A DNA stretch of 27,703 nucleotides from CAYNJF01 sp964351745 (GTDB taxonomy: Bacteria; Pseudomonadota; Gammaproteobacteria; Berkiellales; Berkiellaceae): positions 1 through 27,703 of the forward strand of contig CAYGPI010000028.1 of assembly GCA_964351745.1 (NCBI GenBank), read 5' to 3'. A model generated the notes under the pieces. That model ran no database searches. It had not been told where the DNA came from and saw only the letters and a list, made by a program, of their open reading frames with translations. Shown here piece by piece: positions 16,190-24,334 of the stretch. Position numbers and translations under genes: made by a program. The stretch's first letter is position 1; each line of letters starts with the position of its first letter.

Positions 16190-16993
16190 ATGTCTCTCCA
16201 AAATCAAATAAGCCTAAGCCGCAAAAAAATAGAGAGAGAAGTTTGTGTTATTGCTGAGCCTTTGTTGAATAACAGCCCAGTCGAATTCTTCTATTATGGC
16301 CGCAATTATCCTAACGGCGGTGCTTTTCGGTTGACAACCAATGATAATTATTTTCAAACATGGTTAGTGAATAAGCATGCATGGGCTGCGACCTATTTAC
16401 CTCAAGGGCTACACTTATGGAACGATTCTCAACCTGTTGATCAGATTAAGATTAGAGAAGAGCAGTTTCAGTATGGGAATGGACTCTTTTGGATACAGCA
16501 CCATGCAGAATATACTGAAATCTTTGGCTATGCTCCCGCTGCCAATCAAAGCCTTGCTCATTTTATCTTAAATCAAAAGAGTATGATTGAAAAATTCAAC
16601 TTTTACTTTAAAGATAAAGCAAAAAAAATGATTCATAAAGCAGAAAAAAATTTAATCTTTGCTGCTGCTAAGCAAGATATTCCAACCGATATAAATGCCA
16701 GTCAAACTGTTGATAGAAATAAGCTTATGTCCTCTACGCAGTTTAAAACCTTTGAATTTAATAGCCATTTAGGTGTCTCTTTAGGCTTTAAAGAGCAAGT
16801 AGTTTTTCAAGGGATCTTAAAAGGAGAAACTGCAAAAAAAATAGCAGAGAGCCTCAACGTCTCACAAAAAACGGCCGAAACCTATATGTATAGGCTTAAG
16901 AATAAGTTTCAATGTAAAACCCGAGCAGAGCTTATTAAGCTTGCTTTTGATTTAGGTTTAATCTCGGTCAACGGATGCTTAGAAAATCATTGA
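16190..16993 (+). CDS. LuxR-family transcriptional regulator
   Basis: A 267-aa regulator. Residues about 200-262 form the LuxR/FixJ helix-turn-helix: LGFKEQVVFQGILKGETAKK, IAESLNVSQKTAETYMYRLK and NKFQCKTRAELIKLAF. The recognition helix SQKTAETYMYRLKNKF is a close match to the family. The N-terminal 150 residues are a globular sensor region with several aromatic residues (EFFYYGRNYPNGGAFRL, AWAATYLPQGLHLW), similar in layout to PAS or autoinducer-binding sensors of Legionella LuxR proteins. There is no receiver domain. No autoinducer synthase is nearby. GGGATC precedes the ATG by 8 bases. Confidence 0.9.
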   Translation: MSLQNQISLSRKKIEREVCVIAEPLLNNSPVEFFYYGRNYPNGGAFRLTTNDNYFQTWLVNKHAWAATYLPQGLHLWNDSQPVDQIKIREEQFQYGNGLFWIQHHAEYTEIFGYAPAANQSLAHFILNQKSMIEKFNFYFKDKAKKMIHKAEKNLIFAAAKQDIPTDINASQTVDRNKLMSSTQFKTFEFNSHLGVSLGFKEQVVFQGILKGETAKKIAESLNVSQKTAETYMYRLKNKFQCKTRAELIKLAFDLGLISVNGCLENH

Positions 16994-17118
16994 GCGAAAA
17001 CTTGGTACGGCCTTTGATAGACATTAATGAGTCAACCCAAGAAGCATGTTAGTTTTCCAGCTTTTTTCTGACCATTTCTTAAAAGAAACAGCATTTTTAT
17101 AAGGCTTGTCTTTCATAA

Positions 17119-17148
17119 TTGACTCGCAAGCATTATTATATGTATATA
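17119..17148 (+). promoter_or_regulatory. Candidate promoter for the RMD1-family gene
   Basis: TTGACT (17119-17124, 5/6 match) and TATATA (17143-17148, 4/6 match) are separated by 18 bases. The predicted leader is short. Confidence 0.45.
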
Positions 17149-17173
17149 TTCTTAACATATTACGATAGATACC

Positions 17174-17995
17174 ATGTTTAAAGCCCTCCCAAGCGTAACA
17201 CCAGAACACTGCGAAGAACTTAAAGCTAAAAAGACTTTTCAAACTAAAAGTGTTCTTTATGCAAAAAATATCAACATAAAATCACTCACTCATGTTGTTC
17301 ATGCACAAAACTATTGTGTTATTACTATGCCTCGTGGCATTTGTATCGCCTTTGATTATGGTGTTTTGGTCTTTTTTGATTGCCTCGACGAAGACATGCT
17401 TGCTTTATATGAACACCTTAAGCCCTATGCAGATAAGCCATTTGGGAAGAAAGAGCATGAAACCATGCGTATCGAAGTGAATAAGAATGCTAACAACAAG
17501 GTTCACCATGAGAACATTACCCTTAAAGAATGGTCGACAGATCACCTTAAGGTCATCTCTGATGTCATTAGCAAAAGCCTTAAAATGGATCAATTTGAAC
17601 AAAACATTGGTGAAGCGTTCTCGAAGGTTGAGCCCATTGCAGTAGCTTTAAATACGAAAGGTAAGTTAAAGCACTCAGCCACTCAGCTCTTAAAGTATAT
17701 TGGTAGTGGTCTGATCTCAGAGCACGAGATGATTGGCCGGATAGAGATGGTAGAAAAGCCAATTGTTCTTTGGGATAACCCAGAGCTAGAGCCTCTATAT
17801 CACCAGTTGATGGATGAGTTTGAGATGCATGAGCGTCATGCCATGGTTGATAAGAAGAACGAGCTCATTGCAAGAACAGCACAAACTTCTCTAGAAGTTC
17901 TTCAGCACCGTCATTCAAGCAGGCTTGAATGGTACATTATCATTTTAATTCTGGTTTCAATTGTCTTAGAAATTTATGCTTTGATTAATCATTAA
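17174..17995 (+). CDS. RMD1/YagE-family (DUF155) membrane-anchored protein
   Basis: A 273-aa protein of the RMD1 family, known in yeast (Rmd1, Rmd8, Rrg-like proteins of mitochondria) and widespread in bacteria. The N-terminal domain (about 30-100) has the family's strand pattern (THVVHAQNYCVITMPRG, CIAFDYGVLVFFDC). The middle is a long helical region with DQFEQNIGEAFSKVEPIAVAL. The C-terminus ends in the diagnostic RLEWYIIILILVSIVLEIY transmembrane helix, anchoring it in the inner membrane. The biochemical role is unknown. The ribosome binding site is weak. It is convergent with the Ulp1-like gene. Confidence 0.85.
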   Translation: MFKALPSVTPEHCEELKAKKTFQTKSVLYAKNINIKSLTHVVHAQNYCVITMPRGICIAFDYGVLVFFDCLDEDMLALYEHLKPYADKPFGKKEHETMRIEVNKNANNKVHHENITLKEWSTDHLKVISDVISKSLKMDQFEQNIGEAFSKVEPIAVALNTKGKLKHSATQLLKYIGSGLISEHEMIGRIEMVEKPIVLWDNPELEPLYHQLMDEFEMHERHAMVDKKNELIARTAQTSLEVLQHRHSSRLEWYIIILILVSIVLEIYALINH

Positions 17996-18079
17996 TTGAA
18001 GTAGGTCATTGAATCAATGGCGCGCTATTGAGCCAGGCGCCAGGCAGTCTTTCACCCACCATCAATGGGACATTATTTT

Positions 18080-19165
18080 TTACTTTTGATGTCTCATTTT
18101 TAATGGGCTTGAGCTTGAAACATCCAATCTTCCTTCATCAAGCTGGGTGGCTATCAGGCTCCTGGCGTGAGGGATATCTTTTTGAGAAAAGTTGAAAGAG
18201 GAGCCTTGGCTTAAAGCATTAGCGAACAAAAGGGTAAACACACCACAATCATTACCATTATGTTGCTGAGGAATATTAGCGCCAGGAGTATAATTTGACC
18301 ATTGATTGATATCAATGGTTTCATTCTTTGCTTTAGCTTCTTCTATTAAATAATCCCGCAAATGCTTTAAGACTTTAACCCCTTTACCACCAAGGCTGTC
18401 GTAATATTCAAAACGTTTCTCTTTGAAATTAATGGCAGCAACTGTCCAATGATTGGCTGAGTAATGAATGGGCATGATGATGAGCTCATGATTGAATAAC
18501 GATAGGTTCTGTTGTCGAGGCAGTGCTAATTGAGCTTCGTCCTTAGATACGGTCCATTTCTCAACTTTTTTATATCCTCCTTTTGATAAATGACTATAAA
18601 AGAAGCTATTAAAAACATGACAACTTGGCAACTCTGGTGATGATGCTGAGCGCTCATTAAGGAGGTTAGCATAGCTGTTGATAATTTCATCATTAAGCCA
18701 GCTGCCGTCGTTTAAGGTTTGAAGGTCCTTCCCTAATAGATGGACACCATGACTTTGTGTACATACTTGCTCATGAATCGGCGTTTTCTTTAACTTGTTC
18801 GCTCTTTCTAATTGCTCTTTTGTTAAGGGTGGCAAGAGACGAGCGCATGATGGGTTGAGTGCCTTCTGAGCTTTATTACTACGAGAGGGGAGATATGGGG
18901 CGCCCACTTTAGGTTCACTTTTACGACTTGGCGCTACGTGACTCGGTACTTGAGTGATAGGTGGCTCACTAGGAGTCTCGTCAAGGCCGCCTTGTTTATT
19001 ATCCAAATATCTAACCATAAAGATACCTAACGATAGAGCGCCAGCACAAGCGCCATACAGCAAAGTCGGAAGGGCAGGCTGCACCCACACTAGGCCAACG
19101 GTAGCACTTAGGACAACGCCTATTGCTGATATCAATACGATTTTTTGATTGGAGGCCATATTCAT
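18080..19165 (-). CDS. Membrane-anchored Ulp1/SENP-type (C48) cysteine protease
   Basis: A 361-aa protease of clan CE. Counting from ATG 19165, residues about 8-55 hold two adjacent hydrophobic segments (IVLISAIGVVLSATVGLVWV, LPTLLYGACAGALSLGIFMV), then a Pro/Ser/Lys-rich linker to about 115. The catalytic domain begins with LNDGSWLNDEIINSYANLL, the substrate-recognition signature of Ulp1. The catalytic set is complete: His239 (ANHWTVAAINF), Asp256 (EYYDSLGG), Gln301 and Cys307 (QQHNGNDCGVF). Ulp1 relatives remove SUMO, NEDD8 or ubiquitin, and bacterial ones such as ChlaDub1 are effectors with a similar anchor-plus-protease layout. A GTG at 19270 could extend the N-terminus by 35 residues; neither start has a clear ribosome binding site. 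Confidence 0.92.
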   Translation of the reverse strand: MNMASNQKIVLISAIGVVLSATVGLVWVQPALPTLLYGACAGALSLGIFMVRYLDNKQGGLDETPSEPPITQVPSHVAPSRKSEPKVGAPYLPSRSNKAQKALNPSCARLLPPLTKEQLERANKLKKTPIHEQVCTQSHGVHLLGKDLQTLNDGSWLNDEIINSYANLLNERSASSPELPSCHVFNSFFYSHLSKGGYKKVEKWTVSKDEAQLALPRQQNLSLFNHELIIMPIHYSANHWTVAAINFKEKRFEYYDSLGGKGVKVLKHLRDYLIEEAKAKNETIDINQWSNYTPGANIPQQHNGNDCGVFTLLFANALSQGSSFNFSQKDIPHARSLIATQLDEGRLDVSSSSPLKMRHQK

Positions 19166-19652
19166 AAGAAGTAGAAAATCACAAGTTAGATGATTAAGTT
19201 GTGATTCTACCAGACAGTTACTTCCAGCTCTAGAGAGTTGCTTAACTAGATTTTCTATATCTTGGACCACATCACTGATCGATTGTTTGGTAGTCTGCCT
19301 CTACGTTGTTGAGTACGTAACCCTTAAACCCCCTGAGCATTATAGCCTCTAGAATGCCACTCAGACATCTCAAGTTAACATGAGAAACCGGCTCATTTTC
19401 CTGTGTTTAATAAGTCTTAATCGGTCAAATACACCTATTTACAGCTTTGCTCAAAATCGGATATATACCTTTGCCAGAATTGTCCGATCAATGATCAACA
19501 GTCTTGAAAGGTGTAACCCTCTGATTTAGCTCTATATAACAAAATTAACAAAAAAGGCTCCCTTTGATTGTGTTAGATTAATCGCTTGCAGTTACTGCTC
19601 AACCTCATTTATGCTAAGATAGATTAATAGTCTGCTATGAATGTTGTGAACT
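19166..19652. other. Divergent intergenic region
   Basis: The region holds promoters of two divergent genes. The part up to 19270 may be the N-terminus of the Ulp1-like protein if GTG is used. An 11-base palindrome, GATCA-A-TGATC, lies near 19490. Before the gene at 19653, TTGCAG (19586-19591) and TATGCT (19610-19615) with 18-base spacing form a weak promoter candidate. No other gene is seen. Confidence 0.4.
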
Positions 19653-21086
19653 ATGCCTCTACCAGTAATTCGATTCCCTAGATTTAGAAATCCATATTCA
19701 AGACAACCACATCCTGTCACACCTTTGATTCAGGCGCTTATGACTTTGGACTTAGACAATTCAGACGATAAGCTAAAATTTAACTTCCTTATCAAGAGTT
19801 TTGTAGACTCAATGGGCAATCAATCAAATATCTATGATCCGCCTAAGGATGGAAAAGTAAAAGCTGCTGATGATTTTGTTCCATTCATGCGAATGATGTT
19901 TGAAGATTATGCTAAAAAAGATCCACATGCATGGAGCAGCTCAAAAGATGCAATAACTAAATTGTGGAATAATTACGAGGAGCCCAAAGGAGCATATGGC
20001 TATGCATTTGTTTCTGCTATTGGCAATCTTAACGATATGTTCAATGAACCAGAACTAGGTTCTAATGCACTCGAGGAAGAAAAAGAAAAATTTCAAGCGT
20101 ATTTTAAGGCTCAAGAAAGAAGTAAAAAATTCCCGGACATCAAACGGCAACATGAAAAATTAAGAGAAAAATGTAAGAATTTGAATCAAGGCTTACACCA
20201 AGGCGCAGTTGCCTTTAATGAGAAGCATAAAGATTCAGATATACTGGAATTTGATAACAGTCAGTTGCTTATGCTTCAAGAGGCTATGGCAAAAGTCGCT
20301 GAAAAACATCCCGAGTTATTGAAGCTCTCTTCAAAACAACAATTTGAGCTTGCAAAAGAAGTCGTAGCAGAATGCGATAAGCTTGATTTCCGTCAAATTG
20401 ACGACTTCCAAAACCATATCGAATCTCATACTGCGATCAAACCTTATCTAAATCCTACGCCATCAAAAGTAGGGCAAACCGAAAGTCGGGCTGAACCCAA
20501 ACCCGCCGCTGAAGCAACGCAGCAAAAAACAGAATTGTTGAAACAGCTTCTGTTAGCTCCAAATAAGCATGATAAACAAATCAGGGGTATTATGTCCGAG
20601 TTGATTGCAGATAAGAAGCATGACGCGGTACAAGCAGTCATTGGTGATAAATCAAACTTTGTTAAAAAGCGCGGCCATACTAATTTGCTCAAAAACCTTT
20701 CAAAAGCTGCTGAAAAGAAACAATCTATCGCCCAAGATATGTTTTATCAAGAAGTTGAAAAAGCAGTGATTAGAGAAATTGAACCGATTATGAGAGAAAT
20801 TTTCACAGAGTGTAAAAACTTTAATGGGGTGACACAAAAGCAAATTGACCAGGCAAAAATAAATGCCCGAGATATATATTTAAAATACAAAGAGTTACTG
20901 CCCGAAGACAGAAAAGATCAGCTTAAACAAGTTAATGATTATATCAACCAAGCTGTTAGTCCAAACGACAAGCCGACTACAAAACATTTAAATGCGGATG
21001 CTTCCATAACATATGAAGCATTTAATAAAAAACAGGAAGCTAAACAGCTGCAAGATTTATCGCAGCAACCGCGTAAACGCTTGTGA
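19653..21086 (+). CDS. Unknown helical/coiled-coil protein, candidate effector
   Basis: I do not recognise this 477-aa protein. It is strongly hydrophilic, Lys/Glu/Gln-rich and mostly helical, with likely coiled coils near residues 140-200 (EEEKEKFQAYFKAQERSKKF) and 350-420. The N-terminus is basic and proline-rich (MPLPVIRFPRFRNPYSRQPH). A Pro/Ala/Glu linker near 270-285 divides two halves, and the tail ends QQPRKRL. There is no signal peptide or membrane segment. Such proteins between eukaryotic-like genes are often secreted substrates, but that is inference from context. It is convergent with the U-box gene. Confidence 0.7.
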   Translation: MPLPVIRFPRFRNPYSRQPHPVTPLIQALMTLDLDNSDDKLKFNFLIKSFVDSMGNQSNIYDPPKDGKVKAADDFVPFMRMMFEDYAKKDPHAWSSSKDAITKLWNNYEEPKGAYGYAFVSAIGNLNDMFNEPELGSNALEEEKEKFQAYFKAQERSKKFPDIKRQHEKLREKCKNLNQGLHQGAVAFNEKHKDSDILEFDNSQLLMLQEAMAKVAEKHPELLKLSSKQQFELAKEVVAECDKLDFRQIDDFQNHIESHTAIKPYLNPTPSKVGQTESRAEPKPAAEATQQKTELLKQLLLAPNKHDKQIRGIMSELIADKKHDAVQAVIGDKSNFVKKRGHTNLLKNLSKAAEKKQSIAQDMFYQEVEKAVIREIEPIMREIFTECKNFNGVTQKQIDQAKINARDIYLKYKELLPEDRKDQLKQVNDYINQAVSPNDKPTTKHLNADASITYEAFNKKQEAKQLQDLSQQPRKRL

Positions 21087-21222
21087 ATCTTCGATCCTAA
21101 CCCAACCAACATTTTACGCGCTGGCAACTATCCCAATTTTCACGCTAGTGAAATGCTGGACTCTAAAAATGCCTCATTTTGCCACGACAAGCCAGAGGGA
21201 TCCAAAATAGATGAATAAATAC

Positions 21223-21816
21223 CTATTGATATTTATTTCCATATACTATTTTTTTTCTTTTTGCAGGTCTACGTGATGCTTTAGCTTCGGGGGCAGCGTT
21301 ATCAGAAGAATTAGGACTTTCACCTCTATTTTTCTGAGTTTCTAGCTCTAAACGTAGCGCTTTAACTTCACTGTTTGTGCCTGCGGCTTCACTTTTTAGT
21401 TGCGCGCACGATCGTTTCAAATCTCTAACTTCGGTTCTGAGTACACTTAATCCAGACACAGCAATAAGATTCGCTTGAATTTGCTCTGCTAAAGAAGCTT
21501 CAAGCTGGTCGACACGTGATCGTAGCATTAAAGGTTGCGCAAGTTCTTCTTGCGTCTCAATAAACTGGATAAGTTCACTGCGAAATAAATGTGCTTCTGT
21601 GATAACTTGGGTGAGAGGCTGCCTCGTTTTAGGGCTCTTGCGATCATCTGGATTGGCTGAGATAAGAACTTGCGCTGTTCTTCGATCATAGATATGGCCA
21701 TCGCTTAAAATAACAGGGTTATCAATCAGTTCATGGGTCACACAATCTAAAAATTTATCAGGGATATTATCTGGATTGAAGCTAATTGCTTCTAGTCGCT
21801 GTGTAAATGTTAGCAT
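21223..21816 (-). CDS. U-box E3 ubiquitin ligase-like protein
   Basis: A 197-aa protein with an N-terminal U-box at about residues 18-88: IPDKFLDCVTHELIDNPVIL, SDGHIYDRRTAQVLI and SPKTRQPLTQ match the U-box signatures (xPVxxxxGHTYDR and P-x-T-x-x-x-L). U-boxes recruit E2-ubiquitin and act without zinc; here the Cys/His zinc ligands of RING fingers are absent as expected. Residues 90-165 form a coiled coil (VDQLEASLAEQIQANLIAVS, LKRSCAQLKSE). The tail holds a strongly basic RRPAKRKK at 182-189, a likely nuclear localisation signal. The fold is eukaryotic, and Legionella LubX is a precedent for a U-box effector. Single U-box plus coiled coil plus nuclear signal is a different layout from LubX. 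Confidence 0.88.
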   Translation of the reverse strand: MLTFTQRLEAISFNPDNIPDKFLDCVTHELIDNPVILSDGHIYDRRTAQVLISANPDDRKSPKTRQPLTQVITEAHLFRSELIQFIETQEELAQPLMLRSRVDQLEASLAEQIQANLIAVSGLSVLRTEVRDLKRSCAQLKSEAAGTNSEVKALRLELETQKNRGESPNSSDNAAPEAKASRRPAKRKKIVYGNKYQ

Positions 21817-22019
21817 AATATCTTTTCTCTTCTAGAGTTTAAATTGTGTATAGTTTAGCACTTTAGGAAATTGAATACTTAACTGCTCATCTTGTCCCAA
21901 TGACTGCTTGTCGTTTGATCGCCATTGTCGCCTTAAATAACTGAACCCTCCCCAACAGACGTAAATAGGGGCCTTGTCTGATTGTGACGATTGGACCTGT
22001 AAGAAGTGGCGTTTAGCTC

Positions 22020-22037
22020 CTATAAAAGCTTTTATAG
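22020..22037. repeat. Perfect 18-bp AT-rich palindrome
   Basis: CTATAAAAG is followed directly by CTTTTATAG. It lies between the U-box gene and the pseudogene, and could be a regulator site or a hairpin. Confidence 0.55.
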
Positions 22038-22064
22038 TAAGTTTGATCTTCTCTGAGACTATGA

Positions 22065-22588
22065 CATGAGGTCACCATAAGCAATATTGACTTAGCACAA
22101 AAGTACTAGGAGCGGGCAGACGCTAGAGATGATGAAAATCTTCATCATGCGCAACAGAGTGTGATCGATAGTAAAGAAGGGAATGACCTGAAAGTGCTGA
22201 GCTATACAAAAAAATGGTTGAAACTCTACTTGATATTGATGTGGTAAGGTAAAGTGAAAACTTCTACAGCCTAGCGAAAAGGCTAGACCTTCTAAAAAAA
22301 CCAAAACAAATAACATTTTTCCACTGCACCCCCCTCCGATGAGCTGATGCTGCCCATCGGAGGGGCACAAAACTCTAGTGTTTCAAGAGCGCTCTTAGAA
22401 GATAATGAAGTAGATAGGATTTTAAAAACCGGATATGTGAGAAAGATATTTTAATAAAGAATAGAAGCAAGCTAGATAAACCTGCTAAAACGTCGATGGT
22501 CAAAGAACCCTTGGATCGTCAAGAAGTGCTTGATATCGTAGGTCTGAAATCTGAAGTGATGACGTCCCCTAAACCAGATCTAAAATAA
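22065..22588 (+). pseudogene. Frameshifted remnant of a helical protein gene
   Basis: Protein-like segments appear in order, switching between two frames. HEVTISNIDLAQKY, a stop, then DENLHHAQQSVIDSKEGNDL are in one frame; after a run of seven A (22208-22214) the other frame gives MVETLLDIDVV, a stop, and SENFYSLAKRLDLLKKPK. The first frame resumes with SVSRALLEDNEVDRILKTGY, and the second ends with KEPLDRQEVLDIVGLKSEV up to TAA at 22586. The Lys/Asp/Glu-rich helical style resembles the effector-like genes nearby. A GC-rich hairpin at 22331-22365 interrupts it. No family is recognised. The minus-strand open frame across 22092-22370 is its shadow. Confidence 0.5.
22331..22365. repeat. GC-rich hairpin inside the pseudogene
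   Basis: CCCCTCCGATG and CATCGGAGGGG form a perfect 11-bp stem with a 13-base loop. Its CCTCCG/CGGAGG arms recall the palindrome at 14197-14218. Confidence 0.65.
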
Positions 22589-22617
22589 ATCAAGTTTTGT
22601 GGGGACAAGATAATATC

Positions 22618-22646
22618 TCCAGTGGCTATTTTTAAACGCCACTGGA
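22618..22646. terminator. Hairpin downstream of the HtpX-like gene
   Basis: TCCAGTGGC and GCCACTGGA form a perfect 9-bp stem with an 11-base loop, 18 bases past the minus-strand stop. There is no clear U-tract on either side. Confidence 0.4.
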
Positions 22647-22663
22647 AGTAGTGTATATGACCA

Positions 22664-23785
22664 TTATTGTCTAGCTCTATGCGAACTTGCCTGAGCCGAC
22701 GCTAATTGAGCGCTATCCAAAGCCTTCAAATGTTCAACTCTGCTTTCAATAGGTGGATGCGTTGCAAAAGCATTTAAGATACCTTTTGAGGCCCACTCAA
22801 ACCAACCCACATCCTTTTTGTTTCTCGCTTTATCATCCGTTAATTTATCATCGTCCAATTGATGGTGGTGACAAAAAAGAGCGCAATCATAACCTTCTAG
22901 TTGTGACACAAGATCTTTGATTCCTTGGCGACTGTATTTGCCTGAATTATGCACGCCTTCTTTAAGCATTCTCAAAGCGTGTTGCATCTGTTTGCCGTAC
23001 CCAGCATGAAACGCAGTTTCATCGGCATGAGTTTCCTTGGCTCTTGACACAATAGAGCTTAGCAGCTTTGTCATAACAGGAATGCTCCACCCGAGTAGAA
23101 ATACAGCAACATTGGATAAACCTGAGCTTTTTTGTTCATTATCGGATCCCGATGATTTTTGTTTTCTAGCTTTTTGTTTATCAAAATGGTTATCATAGAA
23201 ACGGTCATTTAATAATTTAATACCTGAAGCCATCACGCCAGTAAGAGCGCCAATTGTAATGTCTCTATGCACAACATGTCCTAGCTCGTGAATAAGGATT
23301 GCTTTGACAAGCTCTTGTGCACTATAAGGCGTTTGAGGGGCGTATTGATGTGCTTTTTTCAATAGGCCGCGGGTAACAGCAATGCCAGCATGGCCAGGAT
23401 GTGGGCCTGTCGCAAAGGCATTAAGGGCCATGGATTCTAAGACGCCAATAAGCGGCTTTTTGGCCATATTTAGCTCTGGTAATAGCATCAATTCTTCTAC
23501 CATTTGATGAAGATCAAAGTCTTCAGTTAAATCACCCTGTTTGATAATTTTAACTCTTTGCATCCAAAAGACTATTTCTCTTGAATAAGCGACAATCCCT
23601 AGCTGAATAGCTGTGTTAATGCCTAATCCCCAGTAGAGTCCCTGTAGACCTCCAAGGAGATATCCTAGTCCGCCGGTCATTGCACCTAAAGTCGCAACTG
23701 CGAATGTGCCTTTAACCATATTTTTAAACGATGGTGAGAAAAACGAATTTTTTGCTTCAGAGCTCTTGTTTATTGTGCCTAACAT
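22664..23785 (-). CDS. HtpX-like M48 family membrane zinc metalloprotease
   Basis: A 373-aa inner-membrane protease of the M48B (HtpX) family, which degrades damaged membrane proteins. The zinc site is intact: HELGH at 166-170, with Glu251 in SRAKETHADETAF as third ligand. NAFATGPHPGHAGIAVTRGLL at about 122-142 is the conserved strand before the active site. Hydrophobic segments lie at about 27-67 (two helices) and 225-247, giving the usual HtpX topology. A Lys/Ser-rich insert (about 200-222) and a C-terminal extension make it longer than E. coli HtpX (293 aa). AGGTAAG lies just upstream of the ATG. It is a second-type HtpX rather than a clear orthologue, so no symbol is given. Confidence 0.9.
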   Translation of the reverse strand: MLGTINKSSEAKNSFFSPSFKNMVKGTFAVATLGAMTGGLGYLLGGLQGLYWGLGINTAIQLGIVAYSREIVFWMQRVKIIKQGDLTEDFDLHQMVEELMLLPELNMAKKPLIGVLESMALNAFATGPHPGHAGIAVTRGLLKKAHQYAPQTPYSAQELVKAILIHELGHVVHRDITIGALTGVMASGIKLLNDRFYDNHFDKQKARKQKSSGSDNEQKSSGLSNVAVFLLGWSIPVMTKLLSSIVSRAKETHADETAFHAGYGKQMQHALRMLKEGVHNSGKYSRQGIKDLVSQLEGYDCALFCHHHQLDDDKLTDDKARNKKDVGWFEWASKGILNAFATHPPIESRVEHLKALDSAQLASAQASSHRARQ

Positions 23786-23941
23786 ATCTTACCTGTATAT
23801 AGCGAAAAAATTATTATAAGTAGCTTGAGTGGCAGCTCAAGTTCAAGGCGAAGCTTTTGATAGGCGGTGCAATTAGCCCGACCAGCGGTCATAATAGTTA
23901 GAAAGTAGGCTTTTGCCTGGTTGATCTAGGGGCAACCATGA

Positions 23942-24253
23942 CTAACTTTTTCCAAAAGTAAGCTCTTAGAGACTCCGGAGAGTAATGTTGGCTCACCAGA
24001 AGCTCACAATGATCCTTTTGTTATAGAAACTTTAAAAGAATATCGTGCTCTCCTAATAGACTTAAGCTGGTTTATGCGATGTATGAACGAAAAGGTTGCT
24101 AGGGATTCCAATAAAGAAGACAAATGTAAGGGCAGATTCTGGGAAGGGCGCCTTTACCAAAAGGAGTTGTGCTTAAGGGGCTCCAAAGTACAAATTTTGG
24201 TTAATTCCAAAACATATGTCTTGGGTTGCAGGTATATATCAGACGAAACATAC
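23942..24253 (+). pseudogene. Decayed Y1 (REP-associated/IS200-like) transposase, interrupted by the IS66-like element
   Basis: The open frame reads NDPFVIETLKEYRALLIDLS, then WFMRCMNEKVARDSNKEDKC and KGRFWEGR, the central block of the Transposase_17/Y1_Tnp family, where the motif is usually followed by SQALLDE and YVDLNPIR. Here the sequence after GRFWEGR diverges, probably by frameshift, and the His-u-His motif and the catalytic Tyr are not visible. The frame runs straight into the left end of the IS66-like element at 24254. The first part of the 23786-24253 gap holds only a CTTGAG/CTCAAG hairpin at 23824-23841. Confidence 0.7.
24246..24253. repeat. 8-bp target-site duplication, left copy
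   Basis: AAACATAC immediately precedes the left terminal repeat. An identical copy follows the right terminal repeat at 26685-26692. IS66-family elements make 8-bp duplications. Confidence 0.85.
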
Positions 24254-24290
24254 GTAAGCTTCCGGCAGGCATGTCTAGACCCCACCTAAG
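24254..24290 (+). repeat. Left terminal inverted repeat (IS66-type)
   Basis: Begins GTAAGCTTCCGGCAGGCATG and continues TCTAGA. It pairs with 26648-26684 at 23 of the first 26 positions. Confidence 0.85.
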
Positions 24291-24307
24291 CTAATTCTTT
24301 ATTGTTT

Positions 24308-24329
24308 CTCCATGATTATTAGCATGGAG
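24308..24329 (+). promoter_or_regulatory. Hairpin masking the tnpA ribosome binding site
   Basis: CTCCATG (24308-24314) and CATGGAG (24323-24329) form a 7-bp stem with an 8-base loop. The right arm contains the GGAG that serves ATG 24335. Several insertion sequences use such hairpins to stop translation of read-through transcripts. Confidence 0.5.
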
Positions 24330-24334
24330 TTAAC

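Noticed and set aside
22092..22370. A 92-codon minus-strand frame rich in Cys, Phe and Leu
   Set aside because: It is the antisense shadow of the frameshifted plus-strand pseudogene and crosses the GC-rich hairpin.
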